Shown piece after piece: positions 24,770-33,831 of a stretch of DNA of 64,000 nucleotides. The DNA is taken from NCBI RefSeq assembly GCF_049801095.1, contig NZ_JBNAGH010000011.1:18747-82746 (forward strand), in the 5' to 3' direction. Both the position numbers and the translations under genes were made by a program. The notes under the pieces were generated by a model, which saw nothing but the letters and a program-made list of their open reading frames with translations, was not told where the DNA came from and did not search any database. Numbering within the stretch: the first letter of the stretch is position 1; each line of letters begins with the position of its first letter. Source of the DNA: Dinoroseobacter sp049801095. Its GTDB lineage: Bacteria > Pseudomonadota > Alphaproteobacteria > Rhodobacterales > Rhodobacteraceae.

Positions 24770-25555
24770 ATGGCAAAGCAGACGCTGCTGGAGCTGAAAA
24801 ACCGGGGCTCCGCCCCTCAACTCACCATGGTGCACGTCTCCTCGGCTGAACAGGCCGAGGCGGCAGAGGCCGCCGGGATCGATATGCTATGTGGGCCCTT
24901 CCTGCCCCAGACGCGGACGTTCCCGGCGGCAGCGCCGAACACGATGTATCGGTTCGGTCTGAAATACGGGCAGTATGTCTCGGCCGATCAATGTCTGCGC
25001 GCGGCCTTTGACGCGCTCGAATGCGGGGCGGACATCATCTACACGGCCCAAAGCCTTGAGTTCGTCGAGGCGATGGCCAAACAGGGCATCGCGGTCTGCG
25101 GGCATCTGGGCCTTGTACCCCCAAAGGCCAGTTGGACAGGCGGGCTCCGCGCTGTGGGCAAGACGGCCGAACAGGCCCTGACCCTGTTCCAGCAGATCAA
25201 GGATCTGGAGAATGCCGGGGCCTTCGCCGTCGAGCTTGAGGTGGTGCCGGACCGCGTGGCGGATGAGATTGCGCGACGCTCGTCACTGGTCACGATTTCC
25301 ATGGGCGCGGGCACAGGCTGCGATATCCAGTATCTCTTTTCCAGCGATATCCTCGGCGAGGCTGGCCCGCGCGTGCCGCGCCACGCCAAGGTCTATCGCG
25401 ATTTCAAGGCGGAGTATGACCGGCTCCAGCAGGAGCGCATCGCCGCCTATCAGGAGTTCGCACAGGATGTGCAGTCCGGCGCGTTTCCGGGGCCGGGCAA
25501 TCTGGTGCGGATCTCGGACGAGGAATACGCCAAGCTGATGGCGCATCTCGCGTAG
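24770..25555 (+). CDS. PanB-like (ketopantoate hydroxymethyltransferase family) protein
   Basis: A 261-residue TIM-barrel protein aligning with PanB in its C-terminal half: VCGHLGLVPPKAS, FAVELEVVPDRVADEI (containing the equivalent of the catalytic Glu) and SMGAGTGCDIQYLFSSDILG. The N-terminal Mg-binding motifs are changed: the PanB VGDS becomes LCGPF and the second metal Asp region reads GQYVSADQCL. It may therefore be an aldolase or lyase with a different metal site rather than a pantothenate enzyme, consistent with its catabolic neighbours. Confidence 0.75.
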   Translation: MAKQTLLELKNRGSAPQLTMVHVSSAEQAEAAEAAGIDMLCGPFLPQTRTFPAAAPNTMYRFGLKYGQYVSADQCLRAAFDALECGADIIYTAQSLEFVEAMAKQGIAVCGHLGLVPPKASWTGGLRAVGKTAEQALTLFQQIKDLENAGAFAVELEVVPDRVADEIARRSSLVTISMGAGTGCDIQYLFSSDILGEAGPRVPRHAKVYRDFKAEYDRLQQERIAAYQEFAQDVQSGAFPGPGNLVRISDEEYAKLMAHLA

Positions 25556-25556
25556 T

Positions 25557-26417
25557 TTACGCGTCCTTCGCGGCCATCGACTTCAACCAGCGAATGAACC
25601 GGTCCGCCAGATCGGGCGAGGACGACTGCGTCCGGTAATAGAAGCCAGGCCCCTTCAGCGCGATATCGAACGGCTGCACCAAAAGGCCCGCGTCCCGCTC
25701 AGGCTTGGCGAACCGATTGGCGAGCACGACGCCCAGCCCATCCGCCGCGGCTTTGATCCGAACGTTGGAATCGGTCATGCACAGGCTCTGGATGGTTTCG
25801 GGCTCAGCCACCCCGGCCAGGGCCAACCAGTCCGACCAGGGATCCAGATGGGGGGCCAGCTTCAACAGCGGGTATTTGAGCACATCCTCGGGCCGGTTCA
25901 GGGTCGCGGCGATCTCGGGCGTGCAATGGACGGTCATGTCCGTGGGAAACAGCAATTGCGCGGCCTGTTGCGCGGCCGCGTTCTTGCTCCAGTAGATGAC
26001 CACATCACTGTCTTCGGCGCCCTTGCGCATGTCGTGGTCGAGATGGATGCCGACATTCGGATTCCGCGCCGACCAACTGGACAAACGGGGCGACAGCCAG
26101 CGCAGCGCGAGATAGCTGCTGAGCGTGACCGAAATCGTGCGTTTTGCGCCGATGCCAAGCTTGTCGACCCCCTCCTGCAGTTGTTTCAGCGCCGCCGCGA
26201 CCACAGGCAGGAACTCTTCGCCATCCTTGGTCAGTGCAATGCGACGGGTCAGCCGCTGGAACAACAACACACCGAGATCGCTTTCAAGTTTTGCAATCCG
26301 GTAGCTGACCGTTGGTTGGCTGAGGTTCAGCTCATCCGCCGCCAGATTGAAGCTTCCCAGGCGTCCAGCGGCCTCGAAAGCCCGCAAATTATTGATCGAA
26401 GGAACGTGCCCACCCAT
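25557..26417 (-). CDS. LysR family regulator of the desaturase cluster (GcvA-like)
   Basis: A 286-residue LTTR: HTH residues 1-60 (AAGRLGSFNLAADELNLSQP) and an effector domain that keeps the AMPC/GcvA-type pattern. Divergent from the desaturase gene, with a 14-bp palindrome in the shared 120-bp intergenic space. It probably activates the desaturase/Rieske/SDR genes in response to the substrate. Tail-to-tail with the PanB-like gene (1 bp gap). Confidence 0.87.
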   Translation of the reverse strand: MGGHVPSINNLRAFEAAGRLGSFNLAADELNLSQPTVSYRIAKLESDLGVLLFQRLTRRIALTKDGEEFLPVVAAALKQLQEGVDKLGIGAKRTISVTLSSYLALRWLSPRLSSWSARNPNVGIHLDHDMRKGAEDSDVVIYWSKNAAAQQAAQLLFPTDMTVHCTPEIAATLNRPEDVLKYPLLKLAPHLDPWSDWLALAGVAEPETIQSLCMTDSNVRIKAAADGLGVVLANRFAKPERDAGLLVQPFDIALKGPGFYYRTQSSSPDLADRFIRWLKSMAAKDA

Positions 26418-26438
26418 GCCGTTTTATAGATTTAATTC

Positions 26439-26452
26439 CTTGATCCATCAAG
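26439..26452. promoter_or_regulatory. Candidate LysR operator
   Basis: CTTGAT-CC-ATCAAG, a perfect 6+2+6 palindrome 22 bp from the LysR start and 86 bp from the desaturase ATG. Confidence 0.5.
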
Positions 26453-26537
26453 CCGCGTTTTGACTTTGATCGCTGTGCCGGCCCGTGAAACCTTGAACCA
26501 TCGCAACTGAGACAGACAACGAAAAGGAGGCCTGGAC

Positions 26538-27506
26538 ATGTCATCTGCCACTCCAGAGTCAGGGCTGGCTTTCGGCCGGGATCAGGTGATCTCGAAGAAA
26601 GAGCTCAAGCAATACATGAAACGATCCGACCTGCCGGGTCTGATCAACTTCTTCGGCCATATGGGCGTGATGATCTTCACGGGGTTTCTCGTCTATCAAA
26701 CCCTCGGAACATGGTGGGTCGTGCCCACCATGGCGATGCACGCGGCAGTGCTCGCGTTCCTCTTTGCCCCCTGCCATGAATGCAGCCACGGCACGCCGTT
26801 CCGGACCCGCTGGCTGAATGAGGCAGTCTACTGGGTAGTGTGCCTGATCTACATGGTGCCGCCGACCTTCTTTCGCTACTACCACGCCACCCACCACACC
26901 TATACGCAGATCCGTGGCAAGGATCCGGACATGCTGCCCGAGCGGATGACCGTCGTGGATTACATGGTGTATGTGTCTGCCTATGCGTTCTGGAAACGTG
27001 GCTTGATCTGGATGTTCAAACACCCGTTTGGCAAGATCGCAGAGTCCCAGAAATACTTCATCCCTGAGAGCGAAGTGCCCCGTGCCACCCGCGAAGCGCG
27101 GATCATTCTGGCCATCTATTTCGCCGTATTTGTCGCTTCGATCTACTTCCAGAGCCTGCTGGCCCTGTGGCTGTGGATCGTACCGCGCCTGGTGGGGGAG
27201 CCGCTGATGCGCTGGATCCGCTTGTCGGAGCATGGCGAATGCGAGGAAGGCCCGGATCTGCGGACCAATACCCGCACCACCAAAACCTCGCGGCTGGTCT
27301 ACTTCCTGTTCTGGAACATGCCATATCACGCCGAGCACCATCTCTGCCCGATGGTCCCCTTCCATGCGCTGGGGCGGATGCATGAGGCGGTGAAGGACAA
27401 GCTGCACCCGGTGGGCGAGAGCTATCCCAAGGTGCATGGCGAAATCCTCGAGAAGATCTCGAACAAGCAGGGCGTCACCTGGGAACACCCCCAGACGTCG
27501 TCCTAG
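26538..27506 (+). CDS. Membrane di-iron fatty-acid-desaturase-type hydroxylase
   Basis: A 322-residue membrane protein with the three His boxes: HECSH (80-84), HATHH (116-120) and HAEHH (264-268). Four helices span about 38-60, 62-78, 93-110 and 185-220. The first box is followed by GTPF, as in desaturase-superfamily hydroxylases. Needs two electrons per turnover; the adjacent Rieske ferredoxin and upstream reductase fit that need. Substrate unknown: lipid desaturation and hydroxylation of a small molecule are both possible. AAAAGGAGG precedes the ATG. Confidence 0.87.
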   Translation: MSSATPESGLAFGRDQVISKKELKQYMKRSDLPGLINFFGHMGVMIFTGFLVYQTLGTWWVVPTMAMHAAVLAFLFAPCHECSHGTPFRTRWLNEAVYWVVCLIYMVPPTFFRYYHATHHTYTQIRGKDPDMLPERMTVVDYMVYVSAYAFWKRGLIWMFKHPFGKIAESQKYFIPESEVPRATREARIILAIYFAVFVASIYFQSLLALWLWIVPRLVGEPLMRWIRLSEHGECEEGPDLRTNTRTTKTSRLVYFLFWNMPYHAEHHLCPMVPFHALGRMHEAVKDKLHPVGESYPKVHGEILEKISNKQGVTWEHPQTSS

Positions 27507-27585
27507 GGCCCGCCCCCGCACCAGCCGGCGACCCCGTCGGCTGGTGCGCGCGCAGCAACCTTCCATAGAAAACAAGGGTCACAGA

Positions 27586-27894
27586 ATGTCGGAATGGATC
27601 CAGGCGTGTCACACGTCGGAGATTGATGAAGAGGACCTGATCCGTTGGGATCACGGCGACAAAACTTACGCGATCTACAACACCCCAAAGGGGTTTTTCT
27701 GCACCGATGGGATGTGCACCCATGAAGCGCAGCATCTCGAAGAGGGGCTGGTGATCGACGATGTGATCGAGTGCCCGCTCCATCAGGGGCGTTTCAACCT
27801 GATCACCGGCAAGGCGCTCTCGGCACCGGTCTGCGAAGATCTGGCGACCTACGAGGTCGATGTGCGCGATGGCGTGGTCTTTGTCCGTGTCTGA
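27586..27894 (+). CDS. Rieske [2Fe-2S] ferredoxin
   Basis: A 102-residue soluble protein with the Rieske motifs CTH (Cys44, His46) and CPLH (Cys63, His66), and the short NirD/ferredoxin-type fold. Expected to carry electrons from the reductase at 23.5 kb to the di-iron hydroxylase just upstream. ATG 27586 chosen; longer ORF extensions cross the desaturase end. Confidence 0.92.
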   Translation: MSEWIQACHTSEIDEEDLIRWDHGDKTYAIYNTPKGFFCTDGMCTHEAQHLEEGLVIDDVIECPLHQGRFNLITGKALSAPVCEDLATYEVDVRDGVVFVRV

Positions 27895-27944
27895 GGCGCA
27901 AGCTGTCACCCACCGGACCGCCCGGCGGGTGCGGATCTGTGCCG

Positions 27945-28688
27945 ATGGCTGATCCCTTCGATCTGACGGGCAAGGTCGCCGTGGTGACCGGGGCGTCCTC
28001 GGGCCTCGGTCGCCAGGGTGCGCTTGCCCTGGCGCGACGGGGGGCCAAGGTGCTGGCGGTGGCCCGGCGGGCCGACCCCCTGCGCAGCCTCGAGGGGGAG
28101 CGTATCCGCGCCGTCCCCGGGGATGTGGCGGATCGAGCCGGCCTCGACGCGCTGGTCTCTCGTCTCACGGCGCCTTTCGGCGCGCCGGACATCGTCGTTC
28201 ATGCGGCGGGGCTGAACTTGCGTCAGATCGCTGACGACGTCACCGATGAGGGGTGGGACCAGACCCTCGCGGTGAACCTCACAGCGCCCTTTGCGCTGTC
28301 CCAGCGTCTGGTACCGGCCATGAAGGCGCGCGGCTGGGGGCGGATCGTGAACTACGCCTCGGCCCAAAGCACAAGGGCCTTCCCGGGGGGCATCGCCTAT
28401 GGCGCGAGCAAGGGGGGTATCGTCCAGCTCACGCGCGCCATGGCCGAAGCCTGGTCCCGTTACGGCATCAACGCGAACGCGCTCGGACCGGGCTTCTTCG
28501 AGACGGAACTGACCGAGGCGGTCTTCGCCGACCCGGACCGGGCCGCCCGGAATGCCGCTCAGACCTGCATTGGACGGAATGGTCGGGACGGCGATCTCGA
28601 CGGGCCGTTGGTGTTTTTGTGTTCGCCGGCGTCGAATTTTGTCACCGGGCAGCTCCTGATGGCCGATGGGGGCTTTACCGCGAAATGA
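27945..28688 (+). CDS. Short-chain dehydrogenase/reductase (SDR)
   Basis: A 247-residue classical SDR: TGASSGLG cofactor loop (residues 15-22), the active-site serine in YASAQS, and catalytic YGASK (Tyr and Lys). The C-terminus GQLLMADGGFTAK is typical. It would oxidise an alcohol, perhaps the product of the hydroxylase upstream. 50 bp behind the ferredoxin. Confidence 0.9.
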   Translation: MADPFDLTGKVAVVTGASSGLGRQGALALARRGAKVLAVARRADPLRSLEGERIRAVPGDVADRAGLDALVSRLTAPFGAPDIVVHAAGLNLRQIADDVTDEGWDQTLAVNLTAPFALSQRLVPAMKARGWGRIVNYASAQSTRAFPGGIAYGASKGGIVQLTRAMAEAWSRYGINANALGPGFFETELTEAVFADPDRAARNAAQTCIGRNGRDGDLDGPLVFLCSPASNFVTGQLLMADGGFTAK

Positions 28689-29435
28689 CGGCGCCTGCCT
28701 CCCAGGGCGCTACATGGTGGGGGGAGATCAAGACACCAGCTCCCCCCAAATCTCGCGTCCATTGAGCTTCTTCGACGCCCCACTTCCCTGATCTTTCCAG
28801 CCCTCTACGTTCAGCGGAGTGTTTGGTTGCTAACCTCAATCAATCCAGGACTTGCGTCTTCCGGTCGCTTCACCAGTGTCTGTGTAGACATCACATGCGC
28901 TCTCAAAAATCTGGGTGCCGGATGAAACTGCCCTTCATGCAAGGCCGAACGTCCGCAGTTTGGGCGTCCTGCGGCCATTAGATCGGCCGCAGCATGTTCG
29001 CCGGACGCACATCTCGCCTCAGGCGTGAACGGCCCTTGCCTGCCGTTGACCACCTCATCTTGATGCTGCGGTCACAGCCCGCATTACTGACGTTCGCCGC
29101 TACAGCAAAATCAGTGGATCATCGAATTCACGAAGCGCGGACGAATCTTGCATACCTTTGTTCCTGTTGAACTGCTGCTACAGATAACTGAAGAAGAGCT
29201 CCAAGTTAGCCATCAACGGTTGTTTTTTGCACGTGCTCATCCCATGTGCACACTATCTGAAATGGAGATTTCATGTCCCGGTAAGGAGGGGAGGCAGCGC
29301 GCCTCCCGGAGCATATACAACACCTGAAACACTGCCGTCCCTTTGTAGCGGACGGAAGGTCTTGATGCGCTCACTCGCTTCCTACCGTAAGCGCCCAAAC
29401 CTGAATTGGGCCAGAGACATGAAAGTGCACACCCT
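28689..29435. other. Intergenic stretch with no supported gene
   Basis: About 750 bases between the SDR and rsgA. Only short ORFs occur, one on the minus strand (28811-29053) with a biased Arg/Pro/Gly make-up that does not look like a real protein. No RNA gene or strong terminator recognised. It may be decayed sequence. Confidence 0.5.
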
Positions 29436-30518
29436 ATGACAAGGGATTACTCAGACTTCCTTCCTCGACGCGCGTGCGACGCCGGATCACATGGCAAACT
29501 CAGCCCCCTCCAGGCCTTGGGGTGGCAACCCTTCTTCGCCCAACAAATCAGTGTGGACGATTTGTCCGCGACACCTCCCGTTCGCGTCGTTGAAGTGCAT
29601 CGCAGTGGGCTGCACACCCTTGGTGACAACATTGATACTGTACTTCCTCCCAGATCGGATGTGACCGTCGGGGATTGGCTGAAGCTGGATCCATCGCACC
29701 CGCGATCCAGTCGGGTTCTTGAGCGCGCAAGCCTCATCAAGCGGCGCGCGCCCGGCACAGACCGGCAGGAACAGCTGATCGCGGCGAACATTGATACGGC
29801 CTTTATCGTGACGTCCTGCAATCAGGACTTCAAAGTGGCCCGGCTGGAGCGTTATGCCGCCCTGGCGTTTGAGGCACGGATTACGCCTGTCATCGTCGTC
29901 ACAAAGACCGACCTCGTGGCGGATGCTCAAAGCTACATCGACGCGGCACGCTCTGTGTCGGAGATGATCGACGTGATCGCACTTGATGCACGCGGTTCTG
30001 CCCCGAAATCCGAACTTGCGGCCTGGTGCAATCCTACCAAGACGGTGGCGTTTCTGGGCTCTTCCGGCGTTGGGAAATCGACGCTGACCAATGCCTTGCT
30101 CGACAGCCAATCTATCGAGACCCAGGACATTCGTGAGGACGACGCAAAGGGACGGCATACAACAACGAGGCGCGAGCTTCATACGATGCTCAATGGTTGC
30201 CTGATCCTGGACACTCCAGGCATGCGGGAATTGCAGCTCACCGATGCGGCGGAAGGGATCAACGATCTTTTTTCTGACATTCAGGAATTGGCCGCGTGCT
30301 GTCGCTTCAACGACTGCCAACACGAGACCGAGCCGGGATGCGCTGTTCTGACGGCTATAGATGAGGGCGTTCTCGATGCCGGTCGGCTTGGCAGATGGCG
30401 CAAGTTAATGGCGGAGGACGCGTTCAACTCCGCAAGCCTTGCGGAACGCAGGTCTCGCGACAAGGCGTTCGGAAAAATGGTGCGCGGCGCTAAAAAGATC
30501 AAAGATGTCAGGAGGTAG
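29436..30518 (+). CDS. rsgA: Small ribosomal subunit biogenesis GTPase RsgA
   Basis: A 360-residue circularly permuted GTPase: OB-like N-terminal region, then G4 TKTD, G1 GSSGVGKST, G3 DTPGMRE, and a C-terminal zinc site CCRFNDCQHETEPGC. Acts in late 30S maturation. The N-terminus is longer than in E. coli. ATG 29436 preferred over a TTG ten codons upstream. Confidence 0.93.
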   Translation: MTRDYSDFLPRRACDAGSHGKLSPLQALGWQPFFAQQISVDDLSATPPVRVVEVHRSGLHTLGDNIDTVLPPRSDVTVGDWLKLDPSHPRSSRVLERASLIKRRAPGTDRQEQLIAANIDTAFIVTSCNQDFKVARLERYAALAFEARITPVIVVTKTDLVADAQSYIDAARSVSEMIDVIALDARGSAPKSELAAWCNPTKTVAFLGSSGVGKSTLTNALLDSQSIETQDIREDDAKGRHTTTRRELHTMLNGCLILDTPGMRELQLTDAAEGINDLFSDIQELAACCRFNDCQHETEPGCAVLTAIDEGVLDAGRLGRWRKLMAEDAFNSASLAERRSRDKAFGKMVRGAKKIKDVRR

Positions 30519-30522
30519 GACG

Positions 30523-31275
30523 ATGACGCAGTCGAAAGCGGGTCAAATCGTATGGCACGACCTTTTCACATCGGACAGGGCGTGTTCGATGGCATTCTAC
30601 CAGCACGTCGCTAACTGGACATATGAAATCGAGCGGGCGACGGATTTTGCCTGGGGTGGCGGCGAGAAGGATTTCGTCCTTGCCCTATCCGGTGACGAAG
30701 CGGGTGCGGGGTTGGCCGAGACGCCTCCGGAGCAGGAAAATGGCTGGATCGCTTACGTCGAGGTTCCTGATGTGGACGTGGCAGTCAAGCGCGTCGGGAC
30801 GCTCGGAGGCGAGATTGCTCAGGAGCCGTTCGAGGTGCCGGGTGTCGGGCGCAATGCACTCGTCCGCGATCCGCTCGGCGCACTCGTGGGAATTTCGCTG
30901 TCTCGGCATAACTTTCCAGTGCCGCGCCAACAGTTCGGCCCGGAAGTGTACGTCAACAACGGGAATGAATTCCCACAGGCGTTCTACGCCAAACTCTTCG
31001 GATGGCAGCTCTCCCCCCAGCGAGACAGTGAATGCGTCGCTCTACTCGGTCGTTCGGGCGATCTGGTTGCGATCCAACATGTCGCGACTTGGCAATCAGG
31101 TTCAAACGCTGCTTGGGTCCCGTGCATCAAGGTTGCTTCAGTCCCCGATGCCTGCCGAGCTGCGGAAACCCAAGGGGCGCGGCCGGCTTCAGTGGATATG
31201 AATGAAACCGGTCAAGTCCATAACCCCATCCTGTGTGATCCAGACGGCGCGCCGTTTGCTTTTGGCATCGAATAG
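30523..31275 (+). CDS. VOC (glyoxalase/bleomycin-resistance) family protein
   Basis: A 250-residue protein made of two beta-alpha-beta-beta-beta modules. The first begins IVWHDLFTSDRACSMAFYQH with NALVRDPLGALVGI; the second is less regular and ends CDPDGAPFAFGIE. GGAGG, which overlaps the rsgA stop, lies just before the ATG, so the two are likely co-transcribed. Substrate unknown. Confidence 0.85.
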   Translation: MTQSKAGQIVWHDLFTSDRACSMAFYQHVANWTYEIERATDFAWGGGEKDFVLALSGDEAGAGLAETPPEQENGWIAYVEVPDVDVAVKRVGTLGGEIAQEPFEVPGVGRNALVRDPLGALVGISLSRHNFPVPRQQFGPEVYVNNGNEFPQAFYAKLFGWQLSPQRDSECVALLGRSGDLVAIQHVATWQSGSNAAWVPCIKVASVPDACRAAETQGARPASVDMNETGQVHNPILCDPDGAPFAFGIE

Positions 31276-31497
31276 ACGACCACTTTCTAGCAACTCGCCA
31301 ATTCTTCACAGGAACTGCAGAGCAGATGTTTGTACGTTCTGCAGCATCTGTCGCTCAGGAATCGTTGCCGCCATGAGAACAACCGCAGCATCTTATCGGA
31401 TTGCACGGATCGTGGCGATGAGGACGGCCCAGAGCTGCTGTTCAAGCAGACCTACCCTAAGGGCCGGTGTCAGCCGAAACCGTACCTTCCTGCGTAC

Positions 31498-32118
31498 CTA
31501 TTTTTTGGGATCATGCATCAAGGGAACAATGTGATGCCGCGTATAGAAAGTGCAGCCGGAATTGGCACATTTGTGTTCAGTTCTAAAATATAGACGTTGA
31601 CCTTCGATATCTTCGGAAACGACAACATGGTCATTTGCGGCGACAAGTCGTTCCTTCCAAGTTTGCAGGACATTTCGACTATCGCCTTCTCGGTGATAAA
31701 TTATCAGTTCGCCGTGATCACGGTCTTCCATAGCAGTGCCGTACCTAGTCGACAGTTGCTGAAACCCGTCATCCAGCCATCCATAATCCGAGTGAACCTT
31801 AGCTTCACCCAGCCATAGAAAGTTGCCACTTGCTCGTACCACAAGATCGCAATGGCCGTTCACGTCTTCCTCACGTCTTGCGGGAATACCACACACAGTG
31901 AGCATGTCTGCCAAGTGACGTGTCAGTGTGTTCTCACCCAGTTTCTCTTTGTCTTTCCTGGCATCCACCAATCTGCCATAAAAGTCCGCCAAAGCTTCTT
32001 CTATCAGCTCTATGCGCAGTTTCGAGCACTTCGCGATCTTCCACCGCAGTCCTCGCAACCCCTCGTCATCCCCGAAAATGTTCAGATAATCTCGAACTGA
32101 AAGATCTTCGGCCCCCAT
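31498..32118 (-). CDS. PD-(D/E)xK nuclease-family protein of a three-gene cassette
   Basis: A 206-residue protein. GHCDLVV (Asp91) and LGEAKVHSDYGW (Glu105, Lys107) form the D-xn-ExK active site of PD-(D/E)xK nucleases, with an upstream helix containing Glu62 (GENTLTRHL). The C-terminus has CANSGC and HH that could bind zinc. ATG 32118 (1 bp after the previous stop, GGAG upstream) chosen over 32175, which would overlap by 56 bases. Base composition is lower in GC than the surroundings. Candidate effector of a defence-type system. Confidence 0.7.
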   Translation of the reverse strand: MGAEDLSVRDYLNIFGDDEGLRGLRWKIAKCSKLRIELIEEALADFYGRLVDARKDKEKLGENTLTRHLADMLTVCGIPARREEDVNGHCDLVVRASGNFLWLGEAKVHSDYGWLDDGFQQLSTRYGTAMEDRDHGELIIYHREGDSRNVLQTWKERLVAANDHVVVSEDIEGQRLYFRTEHKCANSGCTFYTRHHIVPLMHDPKK

Positions 32119-32119
32119 C

Positions 32120-32518
32120 TTATGCGTCACTCCGCAAAGAATAGAAAAACCTGACGTGTTCGAGAGGATCGTCAACCAAGTCCCCGGTTACAGGATGCAC
32201 CAACTTGCCCGTGAAAAGCAGGCCTTGAAAATCCTCGTCTTCCAAGTGCAACTGACCTTCGTCGTCGTCATCGAGATATCCATGCATTTCCAGTATTGCG
32301 CCCTCGAAGGTACACAAGACGCTCAATGCTGGTAAGACTTCCTCGGCCCGCGAACCCTTCTCAAGCCTTTCCCGAAAGTAGGACAACCCAAGATGCCGTC
32401 CGTCTCCGGGCCGAATTTTCGACAGGATATCAGTTAACGCCAAGCATACGGCTAGCGTTTTAGGCTCCAACTCCGACGAAGCCAGACTCTCCCTGAACTC
32501 TCCAATATCCATGCCCAT
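32120..32518 (-). CDS. Unrecognised acidic protein, middle gene of the cassette
   Basis: A 132-residue soluble, acidic protein (run of DDDDEG around residue 84). The N-terminal half appears helical, the C-terminal half strand-rich. No family recognised. Tight spacing: 12 bp behind the 348-aa gene, 1 bp before the nuclease gene. Its size and position would suit an immunity, adaptor or assembly factor, but nothing in the sequence shows that. Confidence 0.68.
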   Translation of the reverse strand: MGMDIGEFRESLASSELEPKTLAVCLALTDILSKIRPGDGRHLGLSYFRERLEKGSRAEEVLPALSVLCTFEGAILEMHGYLDDDDEGQLHLEDEDFQGLLFTGKLVHPVTGDLVDDPLEHVRFFYSLRSDA

Positions 32519-32530
32519 ACGCGATATCGT

Positions 32531-33577
32531 TCAGTGCTCAAGTTTGGCCTTTTTGCCGAGCCGTTCAATAGCGAACTCGTAATCAGACGCGCGTACGCAG
32601 TTTTTAATCAGAGCGCCAGATATCAACGGGTCCTTACTGTTGCCACCAGACGGACCGGATGCGGCCAGTGTCACGGAAGGTATGAAAGTCAGATCATCTT
32701 CCCGAAAGCCCCACTCCACTGTGATCCTGTAAATCGCGATCGCATCTACCGCTTCCTTGCCAGCAACATGGTACGCTTCGGTTCGCTGATCGGCGTCCCT
32801 CCTGCGGCGAGGCATCTTTTCGTCTTTGATCGCTCCCGTAGTTGTCTGGAAGGTCATCTGTGTGACCGTACCTTCCGTAGCGTCGTCATAGAACGGACGA
32901 ACAGCAGGGAAGAGATTTACTGACCCCTCAAGTGAAGCCACCCCCCACGAATTCACTTCGTCCTTGAGGCGAGAATGCAAAGCATGAATATCCGCTTCAA
33001 CGATGCCGCGAGGTGAATCCACCCGAACTTCCAAGAAATCGCGATGGTGCGGCAGCCACACAACATGGTACATCTGCACCGGCCTACGGGCGAGGCCTAT
33101 GACCTCTTCGTACCTGCCACGCATGTCTTCTGGTTGTCCGAAGTCTTCGAATGAGATTTCTTCCCTCGTCTTCACCCAAAGCAAGGAAGAGAAAAGAATG
33201 CCCACGCCATCTTCGTTGCTTTCAACCCGAACGACATTCAGGTCTCCCGTACCGTCAGACAATACATCGTCGGGAACCAAATAGGGATATGCCTTCGCAG
33301 CAGGCGCTTCGCTAAGTTCAGCCTCTACAATTTTTGCTTGCAGTGCCGAGCGCTGAGAGGGGTCAACCGGGTACAATTTGGTGAACTTTTCACCGCACAA
33401 AAGATGCTCAACCAGACAGTCTTCGAGCTTGCCGTACTCAACTTCTACGCCGGTCTCTTCTACCTTTTTGAGAGTTTGATCCCACCCGTGGCCGGTCGCT
33501 ACTCCCCCCATCCGAAGAAGCATTCGTGCATTCGTCCACGTCATCCTGTGACGCATCGTTCTCAACGTTTCTTTCAT
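32531..33577 (-). CDS. Unrecognised 348-aa protein, first gene of the cassette
   Basis: No known domain is evident. Visible: helical N-terminus, strand-rich middle (YEEVIGLARRPVQMYHVVWL, DFLEVRVDSPRGIVEADIHA), a basic KMPRRRRDADQR loop, and a C-terminal domain with YRITVEWGFREDDL. ATG 33577 chosen; an ATG at the MTWTNARMLL segment is possible. GC is lower than in the flanks. Could be a sensor, DNA/RNA-binding or regulatory component; function not claimed. Confidence 0.68.
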   Translation of the reverse strand: MKETLRTMRHRMTWTNARMLLRMGGVATGHGWDQTLKKVEETGVEVEYGKLEDCLVEHLLCGEKFTKLYPVDPSQRSALQAKIVEAELSEAPAAKAYPYLVPDDVLSDGTGDLNVVRVESNEDGVGILFSSLLWVKTREEISFEDFGQPEDMRGRYEEVIGLARRPVQMYHVVWLPHHRDFLEVRVDSPRGIVEADIHALHSRLKDEVNSWGVASLEGSVNLFPAVRPFYDDATEGTVTQMTFQTTTGAIKDEKMPRRRRDADQRTEAYHVAGKEAVDAIAIYRITVEWGFREDDLTFIPSVTLAASGPSGGNSKDPLISGALIKNCVRASDYEFAIERLGKKAKLEH

Positions 33578-33831
33578 CAATATACTTCAACCAGCCTCCG
33601 TGCGCGTTAAATAATTTATAGGAGAAGTATTTTCTGGACACCACCCACCACAGATTAAGAAACTGCAGACAGTAATCGGAAGATTATTCAGGTGAGGAAA
33701 AATTTTTTTTTGGGCACAGATCACGCGTATTTTTCACTCTATGCGCATAGCTGGCATTTGAGGCAAATGCAGCGAATTTCCGGTTTCCGCCCATTATGCT
33801 GATTTCCGCTCCTTCTTCCTGTTTTGATTTT

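Noticed and set aside
28811..29053. Minus-strand 80-codon ORF in the long gap before rsgA
   Set aside because: No Shine-Dalgarno sequence, biased composition and no recognisable domain; listed only as part of a gap.
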